Source of the DNA: DATAXV01 sp036272915
GTDB taxonomy: Bacteria > Chloroflexota > Dormibacteria > Dormibacterales > Dormibacteraceae
Assembly: GCA_036272915.1 (NCBI GenBank)
Contig: DATAXV010000178.1
Coordinates: forward strand, 1 to 16,657
Direction of reading: 5' to 3'
Length of the DNA: 16,657 nucleotides
Below the pieces are notes generated by a model. That model ran no database searches. It saw nothing but the letters and a program-made list of their open reading frames with translations, and had not been told where the DNA came from. The translations under genes and the position numbers were made by a program. Positions 5,686-13,641 of this stretch are shown here, one piece after another; position 1 is the stretch's first letter; each line of letters starts with the position of its first letter.

Positions 5686-6750
5686 TCAGGTCGTGTAGGG
5701 CGGGTTGTGCAGGGGCGTCTGGTAGTAGTAGCTGTTGGCGCCGCTGTTCACCCAACTGCTCCAGCCGGTGCCGCTGACCTGGCATGAGGTCACGCCCTGC
5801 TGTCCTGTCCCGATCGTGGCCGGGATGGTGGCGGCGCAGCTCCCGATCAGGTTCTGCGGACTCGAGTCCTGGCTCTTGAGAATCTGCAGCGTCACCGACG
5901 CGGGCTGGGCCGGGGGACCGGTCTGGTTGAGCACGGTGATGTTGAAGGTGCACGAGTTCTGGTCGCAGGAGGGGCTGCCGAAGCTCTGGTTCTGGACCCC
6001 CTCGACCTGGTAGAGGGCGGGCAGCGTCGCCGGCCTGGCGGGATCGACGTAGTGCTGGGGGGCGTCGACCTGGAGTGGCACCCGGGGATAGCTGATGACG
6101 ATCCGGGTCTGGGTCGTGCCCGCCCCCGGCACCCGCCCCTGGCCGCTGCTCGCGATGCCGACCAGCTGGGTCGGACCGGTCTGGGTCACGTAGTAGGTGG
6201 TGGCCCCGTCGACCAGGGCGACCGCCTCACCGCCTCCGACCGCGATGGTCCCACCCCGGCGCAGCCGGCTCCGGTGCTGGGTCAGGCCCGCCGCCAGCCG
6301 GTCGACCTCGTTGAGGGCGAGCAGGGGCTGGTCGACGGTGATGTCGTCGGTGCGCACCCAGCCCTGCCCGTAGCCCTTGGCGCGGAGGCGCTTGTCGGCG
6401 GAGGTGTAGACGCTCTGCCAGAACTGGCTTCCCTGGATGTAGGCGACGCCCTTCGCCTGGCGGTACTGGAAGGGCGCGTCGTCGTAGAAGCCGGATCCCT
6501 GGGCGGCACCGGTCGAGGGACGCTCGAGCAGGCTGACCTGGTAGTTCGACCGGGCGTCGGTGAAGCGGCCCTTGACCTCCATCACCGGGTGCGAGCGGAG
6601 AAGGCTGACGGCATTGCCCGCGAGATCGCTCGCCGAGGACGTCAGCAAGGGCACGTCGGCGGTCGAGCAGGCGGCCAGAAGCGGCGCGACCAGCGCGCCA
6701 AGCAGCGCCGCCCACACCGGTAGCGAACGGGCTCTCACCCTCCGTGCCAT
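5686..6750 (-). CDS. Secreted lipoprotein, LprG/LppX-like in its N-terminal half
   Basis: 354 aa from ATG 6750. A basic N-terminus and hydrophobic segment end in the lipobox LAAC (Cys28), so the mature protein should be lipid-anchored outside the membrane. Residues of roughly 30-220 resemble the antiparallel-sheet LppX/LprG/LolA-type lipoproteins: VMEVKGRF near the start, a predicted strand ladder, and GYGQGWVRTDD. The last 120 or so residues contain four cysteines (SPSCDQNSC, IGSCAA, TSCQVSG) that could form disulfides, and a Tyr/Ser/Asn-rich tail. I recognise no catalytic motif. GAGGGG is only 1 nt from the ATG, so the start is less certain. It lies 43 bp after the PIG-L gene and ends 18 bp from the convergent dehydrogenase gene. 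Confidence 0.7.
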   Translation of the reverse strand: MARRVRARSLPVWAALLGALVAPLLAACSTADVPLLTSSASDLAGNAVSLLRSHPVMEVKGRFTDARSNYQVSLLERPSTGAAQGSGFYDDAPFQYRQAKGVAYIQGSQFWQSVYTSADKRLRAKGYGQGWVRTDDITVDQPLLALNEVDRLAAGLTQHRSRLRRGGTIAVGGGEAVALVDGATTYYVTQTGPTQLVGIASSGQGRVPGAGTTQTRIVISYPRVPLQVDAPQHYVDPARPATLPALYQVEGVQNQSFGSPSCDQNSCTFNITVLNQTGPPAQPASVTLQILKSQDSSPQNLIGSCAATIPATIGTGQQGVTSCQVSGTGWSSWVNSGANSYYYQTPLHNPPYTT

Positions 6751-6793
6751 ACCCCTCAAACGCGCCGAGGGCCGTCTCTGTTCGCGCCCAGGC

Positions 6794-7516
6794 TCACCCG
6801 ACGGCCAGTCGCTCGAAGACCTCCGCATACTCCACTCCGAACCGCTCGCCGTTGCGTCGAGCGCGTTCACGGATCCAATCCCCGTGGCCATTCTGGTTCG
6901 CCCGCGCGCCGAGCTGGCTGGCGTGGCAGTAGACGGCGTCGATCTTCTTCTCGACGTGGTCGGTGATGTCGACGACGTGGTCACCGTCGCCCCCCGCCGG
7001 CATCCAGATCTCCCTGACCCGGTGCGGCTCCAGACCCTGGCTGAGCAGGTCGCGGAAGGCGCGCGGGTTGCGAGCGTCGGGGTAGACGGCCTGGAGCGTG
7101 GTCTCCCCCACGGCCAGGTGGTCGGGGTGGGAGACGCCCATCGGCATGGTCAGCCGGCGGTGCGGCGAATGGGTGAGGATCAGGTCGGGCCTGGCCCGGC
7201 GGATCTCGGCCACGATCCTCCGCCGGAACTCGAGGTCGACCTGGAGGTGGCCGTCGGGGTACCCGAGGAAGCGCACCTCGCCGACGCCCAACACCTCGGC
7301 CGCCGCCTGCTGCTCGCGGTAGCGGATCGCCGTCAGCTCCTCGTCCGGCACCGACGGGTCCTCACCGCCCTGCGACCCGTCGGTGCAGACCACGTAGGTG
7401 ACGCTGGCACCGTCGGCGACGAGCTTGGCCACCGTCCCGCCGAAGCCGAACTCGGTGTCATCGGGGTGCGCGGCCACGGCCAGCACCCGCTCGATCGCAG
7501 TGTTCGGGTCGGTCAC
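6794..7516 (-). CDS. PIG-L family (LmbE-like) zinc N-deacetylase
   Basis: 240-aa zinc-dependent deacetylase of the family that acts on N-acetylglucosaminyl substrates (GlcNAc-PI, mycothiol and bacillithiol precursors, antibiotics). The metal motif AHPDD is at residues 16-20, and the third ligand is in HPDH at 130-133. GSQGG (47-51), the R..E...AA..LG helix (65-77) and YPDGHL (86-91) complete the fold. I take GTG 7516 because the AHPDD motif then falls at the usual distance from the N-terminus and a -10-like box lies 7 nt upstream. No Shine-Dalgarno is seen. It follows pyk by 40 bp. The substrate cannot be told from the sequence: no thiol-cofactor ligase or glycosyltransferase is adjacent. Confidence 0.9.
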   Translation of the reverse strand: MTDPNTAIERVLAVAAHPDDTEFGFGGTVAKLVADGASVTYVVCTDGSQGGEDPSVPDEELTAIRYREQQAAAEVLGVGEVRFLGYPDGHLQVDLEFRRRIVAEIRRARPDLILTHSPHRRLTMPMGVSHPDHLAVGETTLQAVYPDARNPRAFRDLLSQGLEPHRVREIWMPAGGDGDHVVDITDHVEKKIDAVYCHASQLGARANQNGHGDWIRERARRNGERFGVEYAEVFERLAVG

Positions 7517-7523
7517 CCCACCG

Positions 7524-7529
7524 AGGGTA
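7524..7529 (-). promoter_or_regulatory. Possible leaderless -10 box for the PIG-L gene
   Basis: TACCCT (7529-7524) is 7 nt before GTG 7516, matching the spacing in front of the dehydrogenase gene. No clear -35 exists. Co-transcription from pyk is an alternative or additional source of mRNA. Confidence 0.35.
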
Positions 7530-7556
7530 ACGGCTGGGCGCTGGCCGATGCGCGGC

Positions 7557-8966
7557 TCAGGGTATGGTGCTGACCTTGACCAGGTTGGTCTGACCGGGCT
7601 CGCCGACGGGAACACCGGCGACGAGCACCACCCGGTCCCCGCGCCGGACCAGACCGGTCGCGCAGGCGGCCCTGGTCGCGTTGTCGATCATGGTGTCGGT
7701 GTCGCCACCGTGTTCGACCTGCAGGGGCAGGACCCCGGAGAAGAGTGCGGTCAGACGCAGCACGTTGGCGTGCGGGCTGGCGGCGACGATCGGGACCTGG
7801 GGATGGGCCTTGCTCACCTGGCGGGCGGTCATGCCCGACTCGGTGAAGGCGATCACGGCCTTGGCCTTGACCTCGCCGGCCACCGTCGCCGCGGCGTGGG
7901 CCATGGCGCCGGCGGTCGAGCCCCGGTCCTGCCAGACCGGCCGCTCGCGCTGATAGGAGGGGTGGTGCTCCGCGGCCATGCAGATCCTGGCCATGGCCTG
8001 GACCGCCTCCACCGGGTGGGCGCCGGTCGACGTCTCCTGGGAGAGCATGACCGCGTCGGTCCCGTCCCAGATGGCGTTGGCGACGTCGGAGGCCTCGGCC
8101 CGGGTCGGCCGGTTGCTGGTCACCATCGACTCCAGCATCTCGGTGGCCGTGATCGCGGGCACGCCCATGCGGTTGGCCCGGTCGATGATGTCCTTCTGCG
8201 CCGCCGGCACCTCGCCCAGCGAGAGCTCGACGCCGAGGTCGCCGCGGGCGACCATCACCGCGTCGACCGAGGCCAGGATCTCGTTGACGTGGTGCAGGGC
8301 CTCGGCCCGCTCCAGCTTCGCGATCACCGGGTTGTTGACGCCGCACTCGGCCATCGCCCGCCGGCAGGCCCTGACGTCCTCGGCGTTGCGCACGAAGGAC
8401 AGGGCGGTGTAGTCGAACTTGAGCTCGGCGCCGAGGCGGAGGTCGCGGAGGTCCTTCTCGGTGAAGGCCGGGAGGTCGAGGGAGCGGCCGGGCACGGCGA
8501 CGCCCTTGCGCTCGCCGAGCAGCCCGCCCTGGACGATCGTGCACTCGACGTCCTCGCCGCCGGTCGACTGGACCCGGAGCTCGATCTGGCCGTCGGCCAG
8601 CAGCACCCGGTCGCGGGGACGGAGGGCGCTGACGACCTCGACATGGCTGATGCAGATCAGGCTCTCGTCGCCGACCACCGGCCGGCTGGTCAGGGTGACG
8701 CGCTTGCCGCGGGCGAGGCGGACCAGCGGCTGGCGCAGCTTTCCGGTCCGGATCTTGGGTCCCTGCAGGTCCTGCATGAGAGCGATGTGGCGGCCGGTGG
8801 CGGCGGCCACCATGCGCACCGCCTCGACGGCCGACCGCTGACTCGCCTCGTCACCGTGGGAGAAGTTGAAGCGCGCGACGTCCATGCCCGCTGCGACCAT
8901 GCGACGTAGCACGCTGGGCGTGCAGCTGGAGGGTCCGAGCGTGCAGACGATTCGAGTGTGCCTCAC
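7557..8966 (-). CDS. pyk: Pyruvate kinase
   Basis: 469-aa glycolytic enzyme that transfers phosphate from phosphoenolpyruvate to ADP. The barrel begins at RHTRIVCTLGPSS; RFNFSHG (32-38) holds substrate and K+ contacts; MQDLQGPKIR opens the mobile B domain. The active-site Lys is in IAKLERAEAL, metal ligands in VARGDLGVEL, and the ATEMLESM and RPTRAEASDVANA segments are present. The usual MLSGETA loop reads MLSQETS here, a mild change. The C-terminal regulatory domain is present, but there is no extra PEP-utiliser domain, so the length is standard. GTG 8966 has a strong purine-rich site (AAGGGGGGAG) upstream. It follows rlmB by 40 bp and precedes the PIG-L gene. Confidence 0.97.
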   Translation of the reverse strand: MRHTRIVCTLGPSSCTPSVLRRMVAAGMDVARFNFSHGDEASQRSAVEAVRMVAAATGRHIALMQDLQGPKIRTGKLRQPLVRLARGKRVTLTSRPVVGDESLICISHVEVVSALRPRDRVLLADGQIELRVQSTGGEDVECTIVQGGLLGERKGVAVPGRSLDLPAFTEKDLRDLRLGAELKFDYTALSFVRNAEDVRACRRAMAECGVNNPVIAKLERAEALHHVNEILASVDAVMVARGDLGVELSLGEVPAAQKDIIDRANRMGVPAITATEMLESMVTSNRPTRAEASDVANAIWDGTDAVMLSQETSTGAHPVEAVQAMARICMAAEHHPSYQRERPVWQDRGSTAGAMAHAAATVAGEVKAKAVIAFTESGMTARQVSKAHPQVPIVAASPHANVLRLTALFSGVLPLQVEHGGDTDTMIDNATRAACATGLVRRGDRVVLVAGVPVGEPGQTNLVKVSTIP

Positions 8967-9006
8967 GCCCTCTCCCCCCTTCTGGTTGAACTCTCGAACA
9001 TGCCGG

Positions 9007-9795
9007 TCAGAGTGTAGTCTGGGCGTCCCCACCGATGCGCTGGCGAACGACCTCATAGAGTGCCGCGGCGGTGGCGGCGGCCGCGTTCAGGCTGCGCACC
9101 CGTCCCGAGAGGGGCAGACGCACCAGCGCGTCACAGCGCTCGGCGACCAGACGCTGCAGTCCCTTGCCCTCTCCGCCGACGACCAGGCAGACGGGGAGGG
9201 TGAGGTCGAAGCCCCAGGCCGGCTGCTCGCCCTTGGCGTCGAGGCCGACGCACCAGATCCCCGCCTTGCGGATCTCGAGCAGCGCGGCGGCGACGCCGGA
9301 GACGCGGCACAGCGGCAGCAGCTCGGTCGCTCCGGAGCTGGCCTTGACCGCCACCGGCGTGATCGGCGCCGAGCGGCGCTCGGGCATGATCGCGCCGTCG
9401 GCGCCCATCGCCTCGGCGCAGCGGAGGATGGCGCCCAGGTTGCGCGGATCCTCGATCCCGTCGAGGGCGACGAGCAGCGTCGGCCTGGTCGCCAGCAGTT
9501 GGCGCAGGGGCAGGAAGGCGCGGGGCATGAGCCGGCCCACGACCCCCTGGTGGACCCCGGAGGCGAGTGCGTCGAGACGCTCGGGCGGGACCTCCTCGAC
9601 CGAGACCAGGCTGGCGATCTCCTCGATGCGGGGGTCGCGCGTCACGCCCCGAGCGACCATGGCCCGGCGCAGGCGGCCGGCCCGCGCCGCCTCGAGGACG
9701 GCGTTGCGACCGTAGACCAGCTCCTCGGCGGGCGGCCCCTGCGGCCCCCGGCCCCGCCCGCCGCCCCTCAGAGCTGGACGCCCTGGCGGCGCCAC
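9007..9795 (-). CDS. rlmB: 23S rRNA 2'-O-methyltransferase of the TrmH/SpoU family (RlmB type)
   Basis: 262 aa. An N-terminal substrate-binding domain opens with ELVYGRNAVLEA and includes SGVHQGVVG. The C-terminal SPOUT domain carries the three knot motifs: LDGIEDPRNLGAILRCAE, VVGGEGKGL and LPLSGRVRSLNAAAAT. RlmB methylates G2251 of 23S rRNA in E. coli; some homologues act on other positions. There is no ATG near the conserved start. GTG 9795 is in frame, has AGGGGG four nt upstream, and overlaps the 3' end of cysS by 28 nt. That start adds about 24 Gly/Pro/Arg-rich residues before the conserved part. The cysS-rlmB order is common in Gram-positive bacteria. Confidence 0.92.
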   Translation of the reverse strand: MAPPGRPALRGGGRGRGPQGPPAEELVYGRNAVLEAARAGRLRRAMVARGVTRDPRIEEIASLVSVEEVPPERLDALASGVHQGVVGRLMPRAFLPLRQLLATRPTLLVALDGIEDPRNLGAILRCAEAMGADGAIMPERRSAPITPVAVKASSGATELLPLCRVSGVAAALLEIRKAGIWCVGLDAKGEQPAWGFDLTLPVCLVVGGEGKGLQRLVAERCDALVRLPLSGRVRSLNAAAATAAALYEVVRQRIGGDAQTTL

Positions 9796-11180
9796 CTGAC
9801 CCCCTGTGCGGTGTCCTCGAGCAGGATCCCGCGATCGGCCAGCTCCTGCCGGATGCGGTCGGCGGTCGCGTAGTCGCGATTCCGCCGCGCCTCCTCCCGC
9901 CGGTCGACCTGCTCCTGGATCTCGGCCTCGAGCTCCGTCTCCTCGCCGGTGAGCACGTCCAGGTGCCGGTCCACGTCCGCGAGCACATGGAGCAGCGCCT
10001 CTCGGGCGCCCTCGCCGACGGCACCGGCGTCGAGGGCCGTGTTCGCCTCCCGGATCAGGGCCATGACCTGGCCCAGGCCCTGGGCCAGGTTGAGGTCGTC
10101 GTCGAGAGCCTCCCGGTAGCCTCTCCGCGCCGCCTCGGCCCGCTCGGCCAGGGCGGCGTCGGCGACGGCCGAGGGCTCCAGGTCGACCAGCCGGCCGCGC
10201 AGCTCGCGCAGCCGCCGCACCTGCTCCCCGGCGCCGTGCAGCCCCTCCTCGGTCACGTCGAGCCGGCTGCGGTAGTGGGCGGTCGCGGTCAGGAAGAGGC
10301 GGACGGCGCTGGGGTCGAACTGCTGCAGCAGGTCCTCCAGGCTGACCACGTTGCCCAGCCGCTTGGCCATCTTCTCCCCGACCTGGTCGGTGAGGAACTG
10401 GCCGTGCACCCAGAAGCGGGAGAAGGGATGGCCGGTGACCCCCTCCGACTGGGCGATCTCGTTCTCGTGGTGGGGGAAGAGCAGGTCGATGCCGCCGCCG
10501 TGGATGTCCAGGGTCTGACCGAGGAAGTGCATCGACATCGTCGAGCACTCGAGGTGCCAGCCCGGGCGGCCCCTTCCGAAGGGGGCGTCCCAGGCCGCGC
10601 CCACCTGCTCGTCGACCGGCTGGGCGAACTTCCAGAGCGCGAAGTCGGCCGCCGACTCCTTGTCGTAGTCGTCGTTGGCGACGCGCGCCGTCGGCCGCAT
10701 TCCGGCCCGGTCGAGATGGGCGAGCGAGCCGTAGGCGGGGAAGCTGGAGATCCGGTAGTAGATGCCGTCGTCGGAGCGGTAGGCGTGGCCCTTCTCGATC
10801 AGGTCCTCGACCATGTCGATCATCCCGCGGATGTACTCGGTGGCATGCGGGTAGTGCTCCGCCGGCTCCGCCCGCAGCGCCGCCAGGCCCTCGCGGAAGA
10901 TCCGCTCCCAGGGGGCCGTGTACTCGCCGATGGACACCCCCTCCTCGGCGGAGCGCTTGATGATGCGGTCGTCGACGTCGGTGATGTTCATGACCTGCTC
11001 GACGCGGTAGCCGCTCACCTCAAGGTGGCGGCGGAGCAGGTCGAAGAGCAGGTAGGTGCGGTAGTTGCCGAGGTGCTGGTAGTTCCACACCGTCGGTCCG
11101 CAGGTGTACATGCGCACAACTCCCGGCTCGAGCGGCTGGAAGTCCTCCAGCGTTCGCGTCAGAGTGTTGAACAGGCGCAC
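9768..11180 (-). CDS. cysS: Cysteinyl-tRNA synthetase
   Basis: 470-aa class I synthetase that charges tRNA-Cys. The zinc/cysteine site includes C27 in TCGPTVW and the later WHLECS and HGGGIDLLFPHHENE segments. The HIGH motif appears as HLGN (36-39) and NITDVDDRII follows. The KMSKS loop reads KMAKR, followed by the usual LGN. The C-terminal part has the DALR-type anticodon-binding region and an extended helical tail, which fits CysS rather than the shorter mycothiol ligase MshC. The start is GTG 11180, one nt after the ispF stop, with GGAGG about 6 nt upstream inside ispF. Its 3' end overlaps rlmB. Confidence 0.97.
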   Translation of the reverse strand: MRLFNTLTRTLEDFQPLEPGVVRMYTCGPTVWNYQHLGNYRTYLLFDLLRRHLEVSGYRVEQVMNITDVDDRIIKRSAEEGVSIGEYTAPWERIFREGLAALRAEPAEHYPHATEYIRGMIDMVEDLIEKGHAYRSDDGIYYRISSFPAYGSLAHLDRAGMRPTARVANDDYDKESAADFALWKFAQPVDEQVGAAWDAPFGRGRPGWHLECSTMSMHFLGQTLDIHGGGIDLLFPHHENEIAQSEGVTGHPFSRFWVHGQFLTDQVGEKMAKRLGNVVSLEDLLQQFDPSAVRLFLTATAHYRSRLDVTEEGLHGAGEQVRRLRELRGRLVDLEPSAVADAALAERAEAARRGYREALDDDLNLAQGLGQVMALIREANTALDAGAVGEGAREALLHVLADVDRHLDVLTGEETELEAEIQEQVDRREEARRNRDYATADRIRQELADRGILLEDTAQGVRWRRQGVQL

Positions 11181-11181
11181 G

Positions 11182-11682
11182 TCATCCCTCCTCGGTCCGG
11201 CCGTCGTCGGCGAGCAGCAGGGCCACCACCGAGGCGGCGATGGACTCGCCCCTGCCCAGCGCCCCCACCCCCTCGGGCGAGGTCGCCTTGACCGAGACGC
11301 TGTCGTCGCTGACGCCCAGGCGCTGGGCCAGGGTCCGCGCCATCGGCCGCAGATGGTCGCGCATCCGCGGCGCCTGGGCGGTGATCACGCCGTCGATGTT
11401 GCCGACCCGCCAGCCGGCCTCGTCGATCATGTCCCGGGTCGCGTCGAGCAGCTCCAGCGAGGAGACGCCGCGGTAGCGATCGTCGGTGTCGGGGAAGTGC
11501 TCGCCGATGGTGCCCAGGTTGGCGGCGCCGAGCAGGGCGTCGATCACGGCGTGGGTGAGGACGTCGGCGTCGGAGTGGCCGCGAAGGCCCCTGGCGTGCT
11601 CGATCCCGATCCCGCCGATGATCAGAGGACGGCCCTCGACCAGCGTGTGCGCGTCCTGTCCCAGTCCCACTCGGATCCGCAT
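11182..11682 (-). CDS. ispF: 2-C-methyl-D-erythritol 2,4-cyclodiphosphate synthase
   Basis: 166-aa trimeric enzyme of the MEP isoprenoid pathway, converting CDP-ME 2-phosphate to the cyclic diphosphate with release of CMP. Metal ligands D10 and H12 lie in LGQDAH and H44 in LTHAVIDALLG; the GHSDADVL, TDDRYRG and VSVKATSPEGVGALGRGE segments are all typical. ATG 11682 gives the standard N-terminus; ATG 11694 would add four residues. It starts just after the radA stop and nearly touches cysS. Its usual partner ispD is not next to it. Confidence 0.96.
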   Translation of the reverse strand: MRIRVGLGQDAHTLVEGRPLIIGGIGIEHARGLRGHSDADVLTHAVIDALLGAANLGTIGEHFPDTDDRYRGVSSLELLDATRDMIDEAGWRVGNIDGVITAQAPRMRDHLRPMARTLAQRLGVSDDSVSVKATSPEGVGALGRGESIAASVVALLLADDGRTEEG

Positions 11683-11695
11683 GGCGGCCACCATC

Positions 11696-13060
11696 CTACC
11701 TGGGGGCGGTGGCGGCGGCCGCCGGCTCCAGCAGGCGGAGCGCCGCCCCGAGCTCGGAGACCTCGACCAGCCTCAGACCGGGCGGACCGGAGACGCCGGC
11801 GGGGACGACGGCGGTGGTGAAGCCGCGGCGGGCGGCCTCCTGCAGGCGCCGGTCAAGCCGGGGCACGCGGCGCACGTCGCCGGTCAGCCCGATCTCGCCC
11901 ATGACCACGGTGCGCTCGGGCAGGACCCGGTTCATGGCGCTGCCGGCGATGGCCAGGGCGAGGCCGAGGTCGGCCGCCGGCTCGGTCACCCGCATGCCGC
12001 CGGCGACGTTGACGAAGACGTCCTTGTCGCCGAGCGCCTGCCCGGCGCGCTTCTGCAGCACCGCGATCAGCATGTGCAGGCGGTTGAGGTCGACGCCGTT
12101 GGCGGAGCGCCGGGGCATGGGGCCGCCCTGGACGACCAGGCCCTGCAGCTCGATCAGCAGCGGCCGGCTGCCCTCGAGCGAGGCGAGGACGGCGGTCCCC
12201 GGCGCCGGCGGCGCCTCGCCGAGGAGCAGCGCGCCGGGATCGACGACCTCCTCCAGCCCGTTCTCGCCCATCGCCAGCAGGCCGATCTCCTCGGCCGAGC
12301 CGAAGCGGTTCTTGGTCGCCCGCAGGATCCGGATCTCCTGGTGCCGGTCACCCTCCAGATAGAGGACGGTGTCGACCAGGTGCTCCAACACCCGCGGACC
12401 GGCGATCGCGCCCTCCTTGGTCACGTGGCCGACCAGGAAGACGGTGACCCCCGAGGACTTGGCCAGCCGCATCAGCCGGGAGGCGACCTCGCGGACCTGG
12501 CTGACGCTGCCCGCGGCCGCCTCCAGCGCCGGGTCCTGGACGGTCTGGACGGAGTCGACGATGACCACGCCGGGGCGCTCCCGCTCGATGGCCGCGATGA
12601 CGCCCTCCAGATCGGTCTCGGAGAGCAGCAGCAGGCCGGGGGCGAGCGCGTCCATCCGCCTCGCCCGCAGGGCCACCTGGGAGGGCGACTCCTCGGCGCT
12701 GATATAGAGGACGGGCGCGTCGCCCGACGTGGCCTGCACGGCCAGGTGGAGGAGCAGGGTCGACTTGCCGACGCCGGGCTCGCCGCCGAGCAGGACCAGG
12801 CTGCCGGGGACGACACCGCCGCCGAGCACCCGGTTGAGCTCGCCCCAGGCCAGCACCAGCCGCGAGGACTCGCCGGCGTCGACCTCGGCGATGGGGATCG
12901 CCCGCTGCCTGCCGGAGGGCTCGGCGCGACCCTTCCTCCCCTTCGGCAGGACGAACTCCTCGAGCGAGTTCCAGGCTCGGCAGTGGGGGCACTGACCCTG
13001 CCAGCGCAGGGATTCGCCGCCGCATTCCCGGCAGACGAAGACGGCGGTGGAGCGGGGCAT
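11696..13060 (-). CDS. radA: DNA repair protein RadA (Sms)
   Basis: 454-aa RecA-like ATPase that processes recombination intermediates by promoting branch migration. The N-terminal C4 zinc finger has C10, C13, C24 and C27. The Walker A motif GEPGVGKST is at about 93-101, and a Walker B-like VVIVDS follows. The RadA-specific KNRFG motif appears in RATKNRFGSAEEIG. The C-terminal Lon-protease-like domain (NVAGGMRV, GEIGLTGDVRRV) is complete. ATG 13060 is the family start but has no Shine-Dalgarno. It is the first gene of a tight run ending at the lipoprotein gene. In many actinobacteria this neighbourhood also contains disA, carD and ispD, which are absent here. Confidence 0.96.
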   Translation of the reverse strand: MPRSTAVFVCRECGGESLRWQGQCPHCRAWNSLEEFVLPKGRKGRAEPSGRQRAIPIAEVDAGESSRLVLAWGELNRVLGGGVVPGSLVLLGGEPGVGKSTLLLHLAVQATSGDAPVLYISAEESPSQVALRARRMDALAPGLLLLSETDLEGVIAAIERERPGVVIVDSVQTVQDPALEAAAGSVSQVREVASRLMRLAKSSGVTVFLVGHVTKEGAIAGPRVLEHLVDTVLYLEGDRHQEIRILRATKNRFGSAEEIGLLAMGENGLEEVVDPGALLLGEAPPAPGTAVLASLEGSRPLLIELQGLVVQGGPMPRRSANGVDLNRLHMLIAVLQKRAGQALGDKDVFVNVAGGMRVTEPAADLGLALAIAGSAMNRVLPERTVVMGEIGLTGDVRRVPRLDRRLQEAARRGFTTAVVPAGVSGPPGLRLVEVSELGAALRLLEPAAAATAPR

Positions 13061-13141
13061 CAGAAGAGTTTCGCGGGCGGGATCAGGGGAGTGCGAGAAA
13101 AACCCGAATCTCTTTTGGCAGGTGACGCGTTGTACTGGACA

Positions 13142-13162
13142 GGAGGGTCGCCCCAACCCTCC
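13142..13162 (-). terminator. Hairpin upstream of radA
   Basis: GGAGGGT (13142-13148) and ACCCTCC (13156-13162) form a 7-bp perfect stem with a 7-nt loop. It is symmetric, so it can form in RNA from either strand. No U-tract follows on either side. It may be a terminator for the small membrane gene or a structure near the radA promoter. Confidence 0.3.
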
Positions 13163-13178
13163 AACGGATCCCCCTGTT

Positions 13179-13210
13179 GGCGCCACCCCGACTACCCCCG
13201 GGGTGGCGCC
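13179..13210 (-). terminator. Strong 12-bp hairpin between the membrane protein gene and radA
   Basis: GGCGCCACCCCG (13179-13190) and CGGGGTGGCGCC (13199-13210) are perfectly complementary with an 8-nt loop. It lies 74 nt past the stop of the 118-aa gene and ahead of radA. This is a likely U-less terminator of the kind common in GC-rich bacteria, insulating radA. An extragenic repeat element is the alternative. Confidence 0.5.
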
Positions 13211-13284
13211 TCTCTCTCAGAGGGAGAGGTTGGAGGCGCGCGGAGACCCCAGGAAGCGCGAAGGCGCTGCGGGGGAAAGAGGAC

Positions 13285-13641
13285 TCAGGAGTTGGAGACG
13301 ACGCGGTCGATGCGGCGCTTGAGGCGGTACAGGGCGTCCTTGGAGGTGGATACCTCCTCGGTCCATCCGAGCACGGCCGACACCAGACGGTCGAAGAACT
13401 CGATCTGTCGGTTCACCGCCTGGGTCCACCTGCAGCGAAGCCACCAGGCGCCCCACAGCCATCCGGCCAGGACGCAGGAGAAGGCTCCCAGGGCGAGCAG
13501 CGCCCAGGTGAGGAAATGGTGCGGCTGAGCGGATACGGCGAGGTTGAACACGCCGAGGCCAAGATTGACCAAGACCAGCGCGGGAATCAGCGTGCGATAG
13601 AACGCCTCTTGGCGCTTGCTTCTCGGTGCTATAGGAAGCAC
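13285..13641 (-). CDS. Small two-TM membrane protein, unknown function
   Basis: 118 aa; I do not recognise the family. A short basic N-terminus (APRSKRQEAFYR) is followed by two predicted membrane helices, about residues 17-37 and 44-68. The second is rich in Trp and Leu. The remaining 50 residues are a charged, probably helical cytosolic tail ending KRRIDRVVSNS. I chose GTG 13641 because a strong GGGGGGAGG site lies 7 nt upstream and the upstream reading is not protein-like. It is divergent from the kinase/regulator pair and shares their promoter region, so it could be a target or membrane partner of that system; that link is only positional. Confidence 0.65.
   Translation of the reverse strand: MLPIAPRSKRQEAFYRTLIPALVLVNLGLGVFNLAVSAQPHHFLTWALLALGAFSCVLAGWLWGAWWLRCRWTQAVNRQIEFFDRLVSAVLGWTEEVSTSKDALYRLKRRIDRVVSNS

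Noticed and set aside
7398..8909. 503-codon plus-strand open frame opposite pyk
   Set aside because: Antisense shadow of pyruvate kinase, with composition typical of reverse-read high-GC genes.
9768..11180. cysS read as mycothiol ligase MshC, forming a thiol cluster with the PIG-L gene
   Set aside because: At 470 aa with a full anticodon-binding C-terminus it fits CysS; MshC is shorter, and no MshA-like or MshD-like gene is present.
9567..11291. 574-codon plus-strand open frame opposite cysS
   Set aside because: Antisense shadow; the translation is rich in Arg/Pro/Gly/His and crosses several real genes, while cysS is complete on the minus strand.
11486..13528. 680-codon plus-strand open frame opposite radA
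   Set aside because: Antisense shadow of radA running on through the intergenic hairpins into the next gene; no recognisable motif.
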